From Streptomyces sp. NBC_01716 (GTDB lineage Bacteria; Actinomycetota; Actinomycetes; Streptomycetales; Streptomycetaceae): 64,000 nucleotides of DNA. This document shows, piece after piece, positions 25,897 through 34,993 of this stretch; positions within the stretch are counted from its first letter, which is position 1, and each line of letters opens with the position of its first letter. The position numbers and the translations under genes are program-made. The notes under the pieces are model-generated. The model made no database searches. It saw only the letters and a list, made by a program, of their open reading frames with translations, and had not been told where the DNA came from. The stretch is taken from assembly GCF_036248275.1 (NCBI RefSeq), contig NZ_CP109181.1, positions 8,122,001 to 8,186,000 of the forward strand. The letters run 5' to 3'.

Positions 25897-26865
25897 ATGG
25901 GCGTGTTCGTCCTGCTGCCGCTGTTGCTGCCCCTGACCGCGCTGCCGATCGCGCGCCTGGCGGAGCGGCATCTCCATCCCCGGCTCGCCACCCGGCTGTT
26001 GTCGGCGCTGGCCGCCGTACTGGCGCTGTGCAGCACGGTGTGCCTGGGGCTGCTGGTGGTCGTCGGTACGGTGCAACTGCCCGGCCATCCGCTGCCCGAC
26101 GGGTGGGGCGACGCCTGGGCCGAGGAGGAGGGTCCGCCGACGGCGCCGTACGAGGAAGCAGCCGGGAAGGGGGCCGTCGTCGCGCTGCTCGCCGTGGCCG
26201 TGTCGTGGTCGACCGCCGCCCGCAGGCACCGCCGTGTCCGCCACCGGGCGGAGCACGCGCTGGCCGGAGTGCCGGACGGTGAACTCGCCGTACTGACCGA
26301 CGAGGCCGCCTACGCGTACGCGCTCCCCGGCGCGCGCACGTCCGCGCGCGACCGGGTCTCGGGCGGCCGGATCGTCGTCTCCACGGCCATGCTCGCGTGT
26401 CTGGACGCGAGCGAACGCGCGGCGCTCGTCGCCCATGAACGCGCGCATCTCGCCGGGCACCACCACCGCTATCTGCTCGCCGTCCGCTTCGCCGCGCGGG
26501 CCAACCCGCTGCTGCTGCCGCTGCGTTCGGCCGTGACCTACACGACGGAACGGTGGGCGGACGAGGAGGCGGCCCGGGTGACGGGCGAGCGGCGGGTCGT
26601 GGCACGGGCCATCGGCAAGGCCGCCCTCGTCTCGCGCGGCGCCCCCACCCCGGTCCCGGCGGCCTTCGCCGCGCCGGGACCGGTGCCGCGCCGGGTGGCC
26701 GCGCTGCTCGAACCGGCGCCCTCGGCCGTCAGCTGGCCGCCGGTCTTCACCGCGGTGGGTCTGGCGGCCTGGGCGGCGGCGGCCGGGACGCTCGGATCGG
26801 CGCTCTCGTCGGCGAACGCGACGGTCACGCTCTTTCTCGTGCTGAAGACGGCCGGCCCGCTCTGA
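25897..26865 (+). CDS. M56-family membrane metallopeptidase
   Basis: 322 residues. Helices are near 1-20, 33-58 and 85-100, and a C-terminal one (about 282-310). The zinc motif HERAH lies in LVAHERAHLAGHH, with the third ligand probably the Glu in ERWADEEA. This is a BlaR1/MecR1-type protease without the penicillin-binding sensor, as is usual in actinobacteria. It is expected to cleave or inactivate the BlaI-like repressor encoded just upstream in response to a cell-envelope signal. Confidence 0.9.
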   Translation: MGVFVLLPLLLPLTALPIARLAERHLHPRLATRLLSALAAVLALCSTVCLGLLVVVGTVQLPGHPLPDGWGDAWAEEEGPPTAPYEEAAGKGAVVALLAVAVSWSTAARRHRRVRHRAEHALAGVPDGELAVLTDEAAYAYALPGARTSARDRVSGGRIVVSTAMLACLDASERAALVAHERAHLAGHHHRYLLAVRFAARANPLLLPLRSAVTYTTERWADEEAARVTGERRVVARAIGKAALVSRGAPTPVPAAFAAPGPVPRRVAALLEPAPSAVSWPPVFTAVGLAAWAAAAGTLGSALSSANATVTLFLVLKTAGPL

Positions 26866-26888
26866 GAAACGGGTGACGCGAACGAAAA

Positions 26889-26922
26889 CGCCGGACGGGC
26901 CGCGGGTGCGGACCGTCCGGCG
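26889..26922. terminator. Hairpin terminator between M56 and terB
   Basis: CGCCGGACGG (26889-26898) pairs perfectly with CCGTCCGGCG (26913-26922) between the convergent M56 and TerB genes. Confidence 0.8.
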
Positions 26923-26966
26923 ACGGATGACGGTACGTGGCCCGTCTCCCGGTTGCCCAGGACTTG

Positions 26967-27422
26967 CTAGACGTCGAACTCCTGCGGCTGGAGGTCGAGC
27001 GCCAGGCACGCCTCGCGTACGACGGCCCGCTCCTGCGCGTCGAAGTTGCCGTCGGCGCCGCCGATGATGATGCCGATCTGGACGACGGCACGCGCCTCGG
27101 CCGGCTTCTTCTTCGCCTTGGCGACTTCCTGGAGCACATCGATCTTGCCGATCGCCGGGTCGGCGAGGAGCTTGTTCAGGTACTCGTCGAAGCGCCTCTG
27201 CAGATCGGCGGGCGGGAAGTTCCGCAGCACGTCGTTCCCGGTGATCAGCTGCGTGACGCGCTGACGCTCGGCCGGGTCGATGGAACCGTCGGCCGCCGCG
27301 ACCAGGGCGCACATCGCCATGCTGGCGTCGCGGAAGGCGCCGCTCTTGAGGTCGTTCTTCTTCGCCTCCAGCTGGGTCTGCATCGTCTGGGCGGATTCCT
27401 TGATGCGATCCCACAGGGCCAT
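26967..27422 (-). CDS. terB: TerB-family tellurite resistance/stress protein
   Basis: 151 residues, all helical. It contains the TerB repeats: MCALVAAADGSIDPAERQRV and GIIIGGADGNFDAQERAVVREAC, each with the acidic DG-x-(I/F)-D/E metal-binding loop. TerB is a cytosolic metal-binding partner of TerC/TerD stress complexes. Here it is a single gene with its own perfect BlaI-type operator 63 bp upstream, which ties it to the nearby terD and blaI-M56 genes. Confidence 0.92.
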   Translation of the reverse strand: MALWDRIKESAQTMQTQLEAKKNDLKSGAFRDASMAMCALVAAADGSIDPAERQRVTQLITGNDVLRNFPPADLQRRFDEYLNKLLADPAIGKIDVLQEVAKAKKKPAEARAVVQIGIIIGGADGNFDAQERAVVREACLALDLQPQEFDV

Positions 27423-27484
27423 GAGTGCTCCGTATGTCTCGGGCCGCCCGTGCCGGGGGGAAGGCCGGCGCGGACAGTAGCTGT

Positions 27485-27502
27485 TTCTACAGTGATGTAG
27501 AA
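27485..27502. promoter_or_regulatory. Perfect BlaI-type operator upstream of terB
   Basis: TTCTACA-GTGA-TGTAGAA has perfect 7-bp arms and the CTACA/TGTAG half-sites known for actinobacterial BlaI. It lies 63 bp before the terB start, just before the stop of the next gene. Confidence 0.7.
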
Positions 27503-27506
27503 GTTA

Positions 27507-29081
27507 TCAGGTGTCCCGGGGCTCGCCTTCGGACTCCCGCCACATCGGCGGCCCGGCCGGTGTGTGTGGCACAGGACCGAACAGCACGGCGCGGGCGACA
27601 CGCGGCGCGAACAGCGCACTCAGCGGAGCCTTGAGGTTCAGCACCGCACGGAACGCCGTACCGACCACCGGATCGCCGCCCGCCCGCCGTTGCACACGTG
27701 TCAGGTACCAGTTCGACGGCCGGTCGGCCGCGCTCGTGCCGGTCGCGTTGCCGACGACTCCCGGCATCTTCTTGTCCGCCCCGGCCGAGATGTCCCAGGC
27801 CTGCCGCGAGGAGGCGAGGATCGCCCGCTGCACGCGCAGGGTCGTGGGCGTACGGCGCCGGTCGCCCAGCGCCTCGCCCAGCGCGACGGCGTTGAGCGCG
27901 GCCACGGTCATGCCCTGCCCGTAGACGGGGTTGAAGGCGCACAGCGCGTCGCCCGTCGAGAGGAAGCCCGCCGGGCGGCGGCCCGGACAGTCGTACCGGC
28001 GGCGTACGTTCGCCATGTTGCGGAAGGAGCGCACGGGCGAGTCCGGCTCGGCCCGCATCAGCCAGTCGTGCAGGAACGGATGCGGGAGCGACGCGGCGAA
28101 GTCGGCGAACTCCTCCTCGTTCGAAGGGGGTTCACTGCCGTGCAGCCCCGAGAACGTGACGAGATAGCGGCCGTCCTCGATCGGCAGCGCGACTCCGCCG
28201 GACAACTGGGCGGGGTTGGGGACCACGTAGTACCCGATGGTGTCGGTGGTGCCGTCGTCCTTGCCGGGGCGGTAGGCGCGGGTGGCGTAGACGAGTCCGC
28301 TGTCGAGGGTCTCTTCCGGGGGCGGCTCGGCGCCGACGGCCGAGAGCCAGGCGGGTGCCCGCGAACCGCGGCCGGACGCGTCCACGACCAGATCGGCGGC
28401 CAGCGCGCGGGTGACGACGCCGCCACGGGACGGGGTTCCGTTCTTCGCCGCGTTCCCGGTTCTCTCCTTCGCGCCGACTCCGTGCGTGTCGGCTCCGTGC
28501 GTGTCGGCTCCGGCCGTGTCGGCTCCGCGCGTGCCCGCTCCACGCTCCCGGAGCAGTACGCCGGTCGTCCGGTACGCGTTGCCGAGCAGACCCACGACCT
28601 CCGTACGCTCCACGGTGCTGATCCGCGGATCCGCCAGGACCCTGCGCCGTACGACCCATTCGAGCAGCGGGCGGGTGGGGGTGAGGAGATGGTCGGTGGA
28701 GGGCGTACGGCGGTACCACGCGCCCGCCTGCCACTGGACCATGTCCCTCGGCATCCCCACCCGGGGCGCGCCGTGTTCCCGCAACTCGGCGACGACGCCC
28801 GGCAGAAGGGTGTCCAGCGCCAACTGGCCGCCGCCGAGCAGTACATGGGTGTGGCTGCCCTGAGGGACACCGGAGCGTGGCCGTGCCCCGTCGGGGAAAC
28901 GGTCGCGTTCGACGATCGTCACGCGGTCGGCGTGCGCGGCGAGTACGTGCGCCGCGAGTAGCCCGGCGATGCTGCCGCCGATCACCACGGCGTGGCGCGC
29001 GGGCCCGCCGGTGCGCGGGTGGGGAGGTGTCCGGTCCTCGGGGCCGGATTCCCGGCCGTCGGGGTCGTCGTCCATGGCCAT
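27507..29081 (-). CDS. FAD-dependent monooxygenase-like protein
   Basis: 524 residues. AVVIGGSIAGLLAAHVLA is the FAD-binding motif and STGDALCAFNPVYGQGMTVAALNA the second FAD motif. The overall pattern is that of group A hydroxylases and halogenase-like flavoproteins in actinobacteria. Between the domains, residues about 180-205 form a degenerate repeat (GADTAGADTHGADTHG) encoded by 15-bp tandem copies at about 28470-28545, probably a variable surface loop. The substrate is unknown. It is 114 bp downstream of the PadR gene on the same strand. Confidence 0.82.
   Translation of the reverse strand: MAMDDDPDGRESGPEDRTPPHPRTGGPARHAVVIGGSIAGLLAAHVLAAHADRVTIVERDRFPDGARPRSGVPQGSHTHVLLGGGQLALDTLLPGVVAELREHGAPRVGMPRDMVQWQAGAWYRRTPSTDHLLTPTRPLLEWVVRRRVLADPRISTVERTEVVGLLGNAYRTTGVLLRERGAGTRGADTAGADTHGADTHGVGAKERTGNAAKNGTPSRGGVVTRALAADLVVDASGRGSRAPAWLSAVGAEPPPEETLDSGLVYATRAYRPGKDDGTTDTIGYYVVPNPAQLSGGVALPIEDGRYLVTFSGLHGSEPPSNEEEFADFAASLPHPFLHDWLMRAEPDSPVRSFRNMANVRRRYDCPGRRPAGFLSTGDALCAFNPVYGQGMTVAALNAVALGEALGDRRRTPTTLRVQRAILASSRQAWDISAGADKKMPGVVGNATGTSAADRPSNWYLTRVQRRAGGDPVVGTAFRAVLNLKAPLSALFAPRVARAVLFGPVPHTPAGPPMWRESEGEPRDT
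28470..28545. repeat. 15-bp tandem repeats inside the monooxygenase gene
   Basis: About five imperfect copies of a GTGTCGGCTCCGTGC-type unit run head to tail and stay in frame, giving the ADTHG-type amino-acid repeat. The copy number may vary between strains. Confidence 0.7.
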
Positions 29082-29195
29082 GCCTCCGGTTCCGTACGGC
29101 AGTTGATCGCGAGGGTCCAGTATGTCGGAGCGCGAGAACGGTGCCGGACGAACCGCGGGGGCCCGAGGAGCGTGGGGCCTGGCGCCGAACGCCGG

Positions 29196-29810
29196 TTACG
29201 CGCCGTCGGATCCGGTGGGTGTCGCGGACGTCGCCGGTGCCGCGCTCGCCCCGCGCAGCGCCTCGGTGAGCCACTCGACCCACATACGCTCCAGGTCGAT
29301 CCCGGCGCGCAGGACCAGATGCCGCAGCCGGTCCGCCTCCGTCGGCCTCGCCGGTTCCGTCATCTCCCCGGCCTGTCCGGTCACTTCACCGTTCAGCGCG
29401 AAGTCCCGCGCCTCGATGTCCGTGTACTCGGCCAACTGCCGCTCATGGAGCGCGAGATGGCGGCGCAGCTCGTCGGGCAGTCCGTCGGTGCCGACCACCG
29501 CCGCCGCCCTCATCCTGAGCAGCAACGGGTCGCGGACGGGCCTCGGATCCTCTCTGCCCGACACCCACCCGGCCAGCTCGGCGCGGCCGGCCGGCAGCAC
29601 CTCGTACTCCTTCTTCCGGCCCCGGGCGGGCTGCGCGGAGTCCAGGGCGCGGATGCAGCCCGACTGTTCGAGCCGCCCCAGCTCCCGGTAGATCTGCTGA
29701 TGCGTCGCCGACCAGAAGTAACCGATCGAGCGGTCGAAGCGCCGGGCGAGCTCCAGGCCCGACGAGGGTCTTTCGAGGAGGGCGGTGAGGATGGCGTGCG
29801 GGAGGGACAT
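29196..29810 (-). CDS. PadR-family transcriptional regulator
   Basis: 204 residues. The winged helix is standard: SLPHAILTALLERPSSGLEL, YFWSATHQQIYRELGRLEQSG and GRKKEYEVLPAGRAEL, followed by a long C-terminal helical domain (VirR/AphA type). It is 30 bp downstream of fadH on the same strand, so it is co-transcribed with it and probably controls the operon through the site at 31932-31955. Confidence 0.92.
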   Translation of the reverse strand: MSLPHAILTALLERPSSGLELARRFDRSIGYFWSATHQQIYRELGRLEQSGCIRALDSAQPARGRKKEYEVLPAGRAELAGWVSGREDPRPVRDPLLLRMRAAAVVGTDGLPDELRRHLALHERQLAEYTDIEARDFALNGEVTGQAGEMTEPARPTEADRLRHLVLRAGIDLERMWVEWLTEALRGASAAPATSATPTGSDGA

Positions 29811-29840
29811 GAGCGCATCCTAAAAGTTCCGGCCATCGAT

Positions 29841-31880
29841 TCAGATCGTGGCGGCCAGCCGCGTCCCCTGGTCGATGGCGCTCTTGGCGTCCAGTTCGGC
29901 GGCGACGTCCGCCCCGCCGATGAGATGCGCGGAGGCGCCGGCCGCGCGGAGCGCGTCGTACAGCTCGCGCCGTGGTTCCTGCCCCGCGCACAGCACGACC
30001 GTGTCCACGCGCAGGAGAGCGGGGGTGCCGTCGACCGTCAGACGCAGCCCCTCGTCGTCGATCCGGTCGTAGACGGCGCCCGCGATCATGGTGACTCCCC
30101 GGTGGCGCAGTTCGGTGCGGTGGATCCACCCGGTGGTCCTGCCGAGCCCGGCGCCGACCTTTCCCGTTTTTCGCTGGATCAGGTGGACCGTCCGCGGCGG
30201 CTTCGTCCGTACGGGTTCTCCGAGTCCGCCGGGGAAGCGGTAGTCGGGGTCGACTCCCCACCGCCGGAAGTAGACGTCCGGGTCCAGGCTCGCCCGCTCG
30301 CCGCTGTCGGTGAGGAATTCGGCCACGTCGAAGCCGATGCCGCCCGCCCCGATGATCGCGACGCGCTCGCCGACGGCGGCGCCGCCGCGTAGTACGTCGA
30401 GGTAGCTGAGCACGCGCGGATGGTCGATGCCGGGGATCCGGGGTGTACGCGGTGTGACACCGGTCGCCACGACGATCTCGTCGTATCCGGCCGTACCGTT
30501 CACCAACTCACCCACCGTGGCAGGGGTGTTGAGCCGTACGTTGACCGAGAGCCGCGCGAGCCGGCCACGGAAGTAGCGCAGCGTCTCGTCGAACTCCTCC
30601 TTGCCGGGGACCCGTTTGGCGACGTTGAGCTGCCCGCCGATCTCGTCCGCCGCCTCGAACAGCGTGACGTGGTGCCCCCGTTCGGCTGCGGACACGGCGC
30701 ACGCGAGCCCGGCGGGACCGGCCCCGACGACCGCGACCCGCTTGGCACGCCGGGTGGGGGAGAGGACCAGCTCGGTCTCGTGGCAGGCCCGCGGATTGAC
30801 CAGACAGGAGGTGATCCTCCCGCTGAACGTGTGGTCGAGGCAGGCCTGGTTGCAGCCGATACAAGTGTTGATCGTGTCGGCCCGCCCGTCACGCGTCTTG
30901 GCGACGAAGTCCGGATCGGCCAGGAAGGGGCGGGCCATCGAGACCATGTCCGCGCGCCCGTCGGCGAGCAACTGCTCGGCCACCTCTGGTGTGTTGACGC
31001 GGTTGCTGGTGATCAGCGGTACGGAGACGGACCCCATCAGCGCCTTGGTCACCCAGGTGTACGCGCCGCGCGGGACGGACGCCGCGATCGTCGGGATGCG
31101 CGCCTCGTGCCAGCCGATCCCGGTGTTGATCAGCGTGGCGCCCGCTGCCTCGATCTCCTTTGCCAGCGTGACGACTTCGCCGAGCGAGGACCCGCCCGGC
31201 ACCAGATCGAGCATCGACAGGCGGTAGATGAGGATGAAGTCGGGACCGACGCGCTCGCGGATACGGCGGACGATCTCCACCGGGAAGCGGATCCGGTTCT
31301 CGTAGGTACCGCCCCACCGGTCCTCGCGCAGATTGGTCCGCGCGGCGATGAACTCGTTGATGAGATAGCCCTCGGAACCCATGACCTCGACGCCGTCGTA
31401 CCCGGCCAGCCGCGCCAGCTCCGCCGCCCGTACGAAGTCCTCGACCGTCTCCGTCACCTCGTCGTCGGTGAGGGCGTGCGGGACATGGGGGCTGATGGGA
31501 GCCTGGAGCGCGCTCGGCGCCACCAGGTCCGGGTGGTAGGCGTACCGCCCGAAGTGCAGGATCTGCATCGCGATCCGGCCGCCCGCCGCGTGCACCGCCG
31601 AGGTCACCTGCCGGTGCCGCTCGGCCTCCGCCTCGGTCGTGAGCCGGGCGCCGCCCTCGTAGGGCCGTCCCCGGTCGTTGGGCGCGATGCCGCCGGTCAC
31701 CATCAGACCGACGCCGCCTCGTGCGCGGGCGGCGTAGAAGGCGGCCATGCGGGCGAAGCCGTTCTCGGCCTCTTCGAGGCCGACATGCATCGACCCCATC
31801 AGCACCCGGTTGGGCAGGGTCACGAACCCCAGGTCGAGAGGGCTGAGCAGATGGGGGTACGGGGTCGGGTACGGGTTCAT
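29841..31880 (-). CDS. fadH: NADPH-dependent 2,4-dienoyl-CoA reductase
   Basis: 679 residues, the usual size. The N-terminal Old Yellow Enzyme TIM barrel binds FMN and substrate (DGVEVMGSEGYLINEF, then the HEARIPTIAASV segment). The [4Fe-4S] motif C-x2-C-x3-C-x11-C lies at about 344-363, and a C-terminal FAD/NADPH part begins with VAVVGAGPAGLACAVSAAERG and has a second nucleotide motif AIIGAGGIGFDVAEFL. It reduces 2,4-dienoyl-CoA during beta-oxidation of unsaturated fatty acids. It leads an operon with the PadR gene. Confidence 0.93.
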   Translation of the reverse strand: MNPYPTPYPHLLSPLDLGFVTLPNRVLMGSMHVGLEEAENGFARMAAFYAARARGGVGLMVTGGIAPNDRGRPYEGGARLTTEAEAERHRQVTSAVHAAGGRIAMQILHFGRYAYHPDLVAPSALQAPISPHVPHALTDDEVTETVEDFVRAAELARLAGYDGVEVMGSEGYLINEFIAARTNLREDRWGGTYENRIRFPVEIVRRIRERVGPDFILIYRLSMLDLVPGGSSLGEVVTLAKEIEAAGATLINTGIGWHEARIPTIAASVPRGAYTWVTKALMGSVSVPLITSNRVNTPEVAEQLLADGRADMVSMARPFLADPDFVAKTRDGRADTINTCIGCNQACLDHTFSGRITSCLVNPRACHETELVLSPTRRAKRVAVVGAGPAGLACAVSAAERGHHVTLFEAADEIGGQLNVAKRVPGKEEFDETLRYFRGRLARLSVNVRLNTPATVGELVNGTAGYDEIVVATGVTPRTPRIPGIDHPRVLSYLDVLRGGAAVGERVAIIGAGGIGFDVAEFLTDSGERASLDPDVYFRRWGVDPDYRFPGGLGEPVRTKPPRTVHLIQRKTGKVGAGLGRTTGWIHRTELRHRGVTMIAGAVYDRIDDEGLRLTVDGTPALLRVDTVVLCAGQEPRRELYDALRAAGASAHLIGGADVAAELDAKSAIDQGTRLAATI

Positions 31881-31931
31881 GCGGGGCTCCTCGCGCGACG
31901 GCTGCGCTCCAGTAGTAGCCCGCCCACCACG

Positions 31932-31955
31932 CTTTATGCAACCAGTTGCACAAAG
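31932..31955. promoter_or_regulatory. Candidate PadR operator upstream of fadH
   Basis: CTTTATGCAAC-CA-GTTGCACAAAG has 11-bp arms with one mismatch, and lies 52 bp before the fadH start. It contains TATGCA-N6-TGCACA, close to the box read by the PadR-family protein AphA. Confidence 0.65.
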
Positions 31956-31999
31956 TGTGGCCCGTCTCTCCCCGCGTACCGTTCCGAGGCCCGGCGGCT

Positions 32000-32410
32000 T
32001 CAGACCTTGCGGTAGCTGTACGCCTCCACGGCCGCCGCCTCGACCGCGTCCAGGTCCGCGCCCGCCGACGCCGTCACCACGGCCGCGACCGCGCCTTCCA
32101 GGAAGGGCGCGTCCAGCAGCCGTGCGCCCTCCGGCAGTTCGTCGCCCTCGGCCACCAGCGACTTGACCGTCAGCACGGCACTGCCGAGATCGACCAGCAG
32201 GGCTACGCCCGCGCCCCGGTCCACCCGGGCCGCCGCCCCCGCGATCAGTTCGGAACTCGTCCCGAGCCCGCCGTCCGGAGTGCCGCCGGCGGCGGCCACC
32301 GGAGCGGTCGTTCCACCGCCCGCGAGCCCGACGGCCAGTTCCGCGACGGACTCCGCGACCGCCCGGCTGTGCGACACGAGCACGACGCCGACGTGCTTCT
32401 CGGTACTCAT
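32000..32410 (-). CDS. dhaM: PTS-dependent dihydroxyacetone kinase phosphotransfer subunit DhaM
   Basis: 136 residues, the EIIA-like domain only, without the HPr and EI parts found in E. coli DhaM. VGVVLVSHSRAVAESVAEL carries the active His; GGLGTSS, VLLVDLGSA-like ALLVDLGSAVLT and the C-terminal ASAGADLDAV region fit. It takes phosphate from HPr and passes it to ADP on DhaL. ATG 32410 overlaps the dhaL stop by 4 bp. Confidence 0.92.
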   Translation of the reverse strand: MSTEKHVGVVLVSHSRAVAESVAELAVGLAGGGTTAPVAAAGGTPDGGLGTSSELIAGAAARVDRGAGVALLVDLGSAVLTVKSLVAEGDELPEGARLLDAPFLEGAVAAVVTASAGADLDAVEAAAVEAYSYRKV

Positions 32411-33030
32411 TCGCCCGCCGTCGCCGCGAGAGCCGCGATCAGCAGCGCCGAGGACGTGGCCCCCGGGTCCTGATGCCCGATGCTGCGCTCACCGAGATAG
32501 CTGGCCCGGCCCTTGCGGGCCAGTATCGGCACCGTGGCCACGGCGCCGTCCTCGGCGGCTGCCGCCGCGGCCGCGAAGGAGGTGCCGAGCGCCGCCACCG
32601 CGGGCTCCAGCGCGTCGATCATCGTCTTGTCCCCGGCCTTCGCGCCGCCCAGCTGCGCCACGGCTGCGACCCCGGCGCCCAGCGCCTCGGCCAGCTGGGC
32701 GGGCGTGACCTCGGCCGAGTCGTCGAGCGCCTTGCCCGTACGCCGCAGCAGCGTCCCGTACAGCGGACCCGAGGCCCCGCCCACCGTGGAGATCAACTGC
32801 CGCCCCGCGAGGATCAGTACGGCGCCGGGCGTGGCCGGCGACGCCTTCTCCAGCTCCGCGGTCACGGCCCGGAAGCCGCGCTGCAGATTGCTGCCGTGGT
32901 CGGCGTCGCCGATCGCCGAGTCGAGCTCGGTGAGATGGTCCGCCTCCCGTTCCACGGAAGCGGCCGCCGTCGTGAGCCAGCGGCGGAAGAATTCGACGTC
33001 GAGCACCGGCTCGGAATCCTGGTCGGACAC
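32407..33030 (-). CDS. dhaL: Dihydroxyacetone kinase ADP-binding subunit DhaL
   Basis: 207 residues. LDSAIGDADHGSNLQRGF holds the Asp residues that bind Mg2+-ADP; GGASGPLYGTLLR and GDKTMIDAL are the other family motifs. It transfers phosphate from DhaM to DHA held on DhaK. It is coupled to dhaM by a 4-bp overlap and lies 91 bp downstream of dhaK. Confidence 0.94.
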   Translation of the reverse strand: MSDQDSEPVLDVEFFRRWLTTAAASVEREADHLTELDSAIGDADHGSNLQRGFRAVTAELEKASPATPGAVLILAGRQLISTVGGASGPLYGTLLRRTGKALDDSAEVTPAQLAEALGAGVAAVAQLGGAKAGDKTMIDALEPAVAALGTSFAAAAAAAEDGAVATVPILARKGRASYLGERSIGHQDPGATSSALLIAALAATAGE

Positions 33031-33121
33031 AAGGTCTCCTCGAAGAGCGTCGGGCGTACGTGTCGGATGTGCCCGCCCGCCGGGTGAGGTCCGGGCCGGC
33101 GGAGATCCACCGGAGACGGAC

Positions 33122-34108
33122 CTAACGACCCCAGCGCAGTGCGGGCGTCCGCACCGGCGCGTCCCAGAGCCGCAGCAGATCCTCGTCGACCTGACAGAGC
33201 GTCACCGAGCACCCGGCCATGTCGAGCGAGGTCACGTAGTTGCCGACGAGCGTACGGGCCACCGCGACGCCCCGCTCGGCCAGCACCCGCTGCACTTCGG
33301 CGTTGAAGCCGTACAGCTCCAGCAGCGGCGTCGCACCCATGCCGTTGACCAGCGCGATCACCGGACCGGACGGGCGCAGATCCTCCAGGACCGCGTCGAC
33401 GGAGAAGTCGGCGATCTCACGCGACGTCATCATCGCGCGCCGCTCACGCCCCGGCTCGCCGTGGATACCGATGCCCAGCTCCAGCTCGCCGTCCGGCAGG
33501 TCGAAGGTCGGGCTGCCCTTGGACGGAGTGGTCACGGCGCTGAGGGCTACACCGAAGCTGCGCGAGCTCTCGTTCACCTGCCGCCCGATCGCCTCGACCC
33601 GCTCCAGCGTCGCGCCCTCCTCGGCGGCGGCGCCGGCGATCTTCTCGACGAAGAGGGTGGCACCCGTACCGCGCCGGCCCGCGGTGAAGAGACTGTCCGT
33701 CACGGCGACGTCGTCGTTGACCAGCACCTTGCCGACCCGGATGCCCTCGTCCTCGGCCAGCTCGGCGGCCATGTCGAAGTTGAGGACGTCCCCGGTGTAG
33801 TTCTTGACGATGAACAGCACACCCGCGCCACCGTCGACAGCGGCGGCGGCCCGCACCATCTGATCGGGCACGGGACTGGTGAAGACCTCACCCGGGCAGG
33901 CGGCGGAGAGCATCCCGGGCCCCACGAACCCGCCGTGCAGCGGCTCGTGCCCGGAACCACCGCCCGAGACGAGCCCCACCTTTCCCTCGACGGGGGCGTC
34001 ACGGCGTACGATCACACGGTTGTCCACATCGACGGACAGCTCGGGGTGCGCGGCGGCCATCCCCCGCAGACCATCGGCGACCACGGTCTCCGGGACATTG
34101 ATGAGCAT
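33122..34108 (-). CDS. dhaK: Dihydroxyacetone kinase substrate-binding subunit DhaK
   Basis: 328 residues from ATG 34108 (a TTG at 34114 is closer to GGAGGA and would add two residues). LVSGGGSGHEPLHGGFVG is the substrate loop and GIGIHGEPG contains the His that binds DHA as a hemiaminal; IVKNYTGDVLNFDMA is also typical. It is the first gene of dhaKLM. Together with glpK at 3.1-4.6 kb it gives two entry routes for glycerol-derived trioses. No regulator gene of the DhaR/DhaS type is adjacent. Confidence 0.94.
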   Translation of the reverse strand: MLINVPETVVADGLRGMAAAHPELSVDVDNRVIVRRDAPVEGKVGLVSGGGSGHEPLHGGFVGPGMLSAACPGEVFTSPVPDQMVRAAAAVDGGAGVLFIVKNYTGDVLNFDMAAELAEDEGIRVGKVLVNDDVAVTDSLFTAGRRGTGATLFVEKIAGAAAEEGATLERVEAIGRQVNESSRSFGVALSAVTTPSKGSPTFDLPDGELELGIGIHGEPGRERRAMMTSREIADFSVDAVLEDLRPSGPVIALVNGMGATPLLELYGFNAEVQRVLAERGVAVARTLVGNYVTSLDMAGCSVTLCQVDEDLLRLWDAPVRTPALRWGR

Positions 34109-34114
34109 TCTCAA

Positions 34115-34639
34115 CGGATCCTCCTCGAACGATTACCACCCAGGCTTCTGAGCTGGGTTCTACCTGGTCAACCGATGTGTCGTGGGCTGTACGCCCTGGC
34201 GGTCTGTGACGGTCGATGGCGCTCCCCGGCGGGGGTGTTGCTGACTTCATGCCGACTTTCCTGATGGGGCGTCAGGCTGCCTTCGGTCCGATCCTTCCCC
34301 GTGCCCGGCGCACTCAGTATCGAAGAGGCAGGCGTGGTCGTGAAGCCTGGCGCGCGGTCATCGAGTGGTCTGTAGGTGGTGGTTTGATTCTTTGCAGTTT
34401 GATGCAGGTTGATTCGCGGAGAAGCGCACGATGGCCGCGTTCGACTCCAGCTGATTCCGATGACGCACCACGTGGAGTGCGTGGCGACCCTTGAACCGGC
34501 CGCAGAGGCCGTCTGACCTGCGGGTTCGCGGGGTGTGCGCTATGTGCGCCGTGGGCGTTCCGGGCGATATCCTGACGCTGAAACGACGCTCCCAGAGGCA
34601 TCGTGACGCTCATTGGTCGTCAGCCCGCGCGACGGTGCC
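34115..34639. other. Gene-poor region before the integrase relic
   Basis: No reading frame here has convincing codon bias. The stretch contains an AT-richer segment around 34380-34415 (repeated TTTGAT and TTGATTC words). It probably includes the dhaK promoter at its left end and eroded accessory DNA at its right. Confidence 0.4.
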
Positions 34640-34911
34640 CAGGCACCGGGGCTCGTCCGGCTGTCGTACGGCCAGGCCCGCGTTCTGCTGGACGAACACA
34701 CCACTGGGCGCGGGCCGGGTACGGGTTGGGATCTGCACGAGTGGCGGCACTCCGGCCTGACCCATCTCGGCGAGCAGGGCGCATCCCTGCTGATGCTGAT
34801 GGCGAAGTCGAGGCATCGGAAGCCGGAGAACGTCCGCCGCTATTTCGAGCCTCTCCGGATGCCGTCGCCGAGGTGACCGGTCTGCTCGCGCCCGGCGACA
34901 CCAGGCGGTGA
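34640..34911 (+). pseudogene. C-terminal remnant of a tyrosine recombinase/integrase
   Basis: The translated stretch has WDLHEWRHSGLTHLGEQGAS and LLMLMAKSRHRKPENVRRYF, that is, the HxxR box, the later His and the catalytic Tyr of tyrosine recombinases. There is no N-terminal domain. Near 34850 the frame shifts and the usual tail (AVAEVTGLLAPGDTRR, stop 34909-34911) continues in another frame. It is a decayed gene and marks the left edge of the accessory segment. Confidence 0.75.
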
Positions 34912-34993
34912 CCTGGGGCGGTCAGCGGGAGTCCGCGACCAGAAGGTCGACAGAACCATCTGGGCGTGATCACCGACAGAGAAACGTGGGTCA

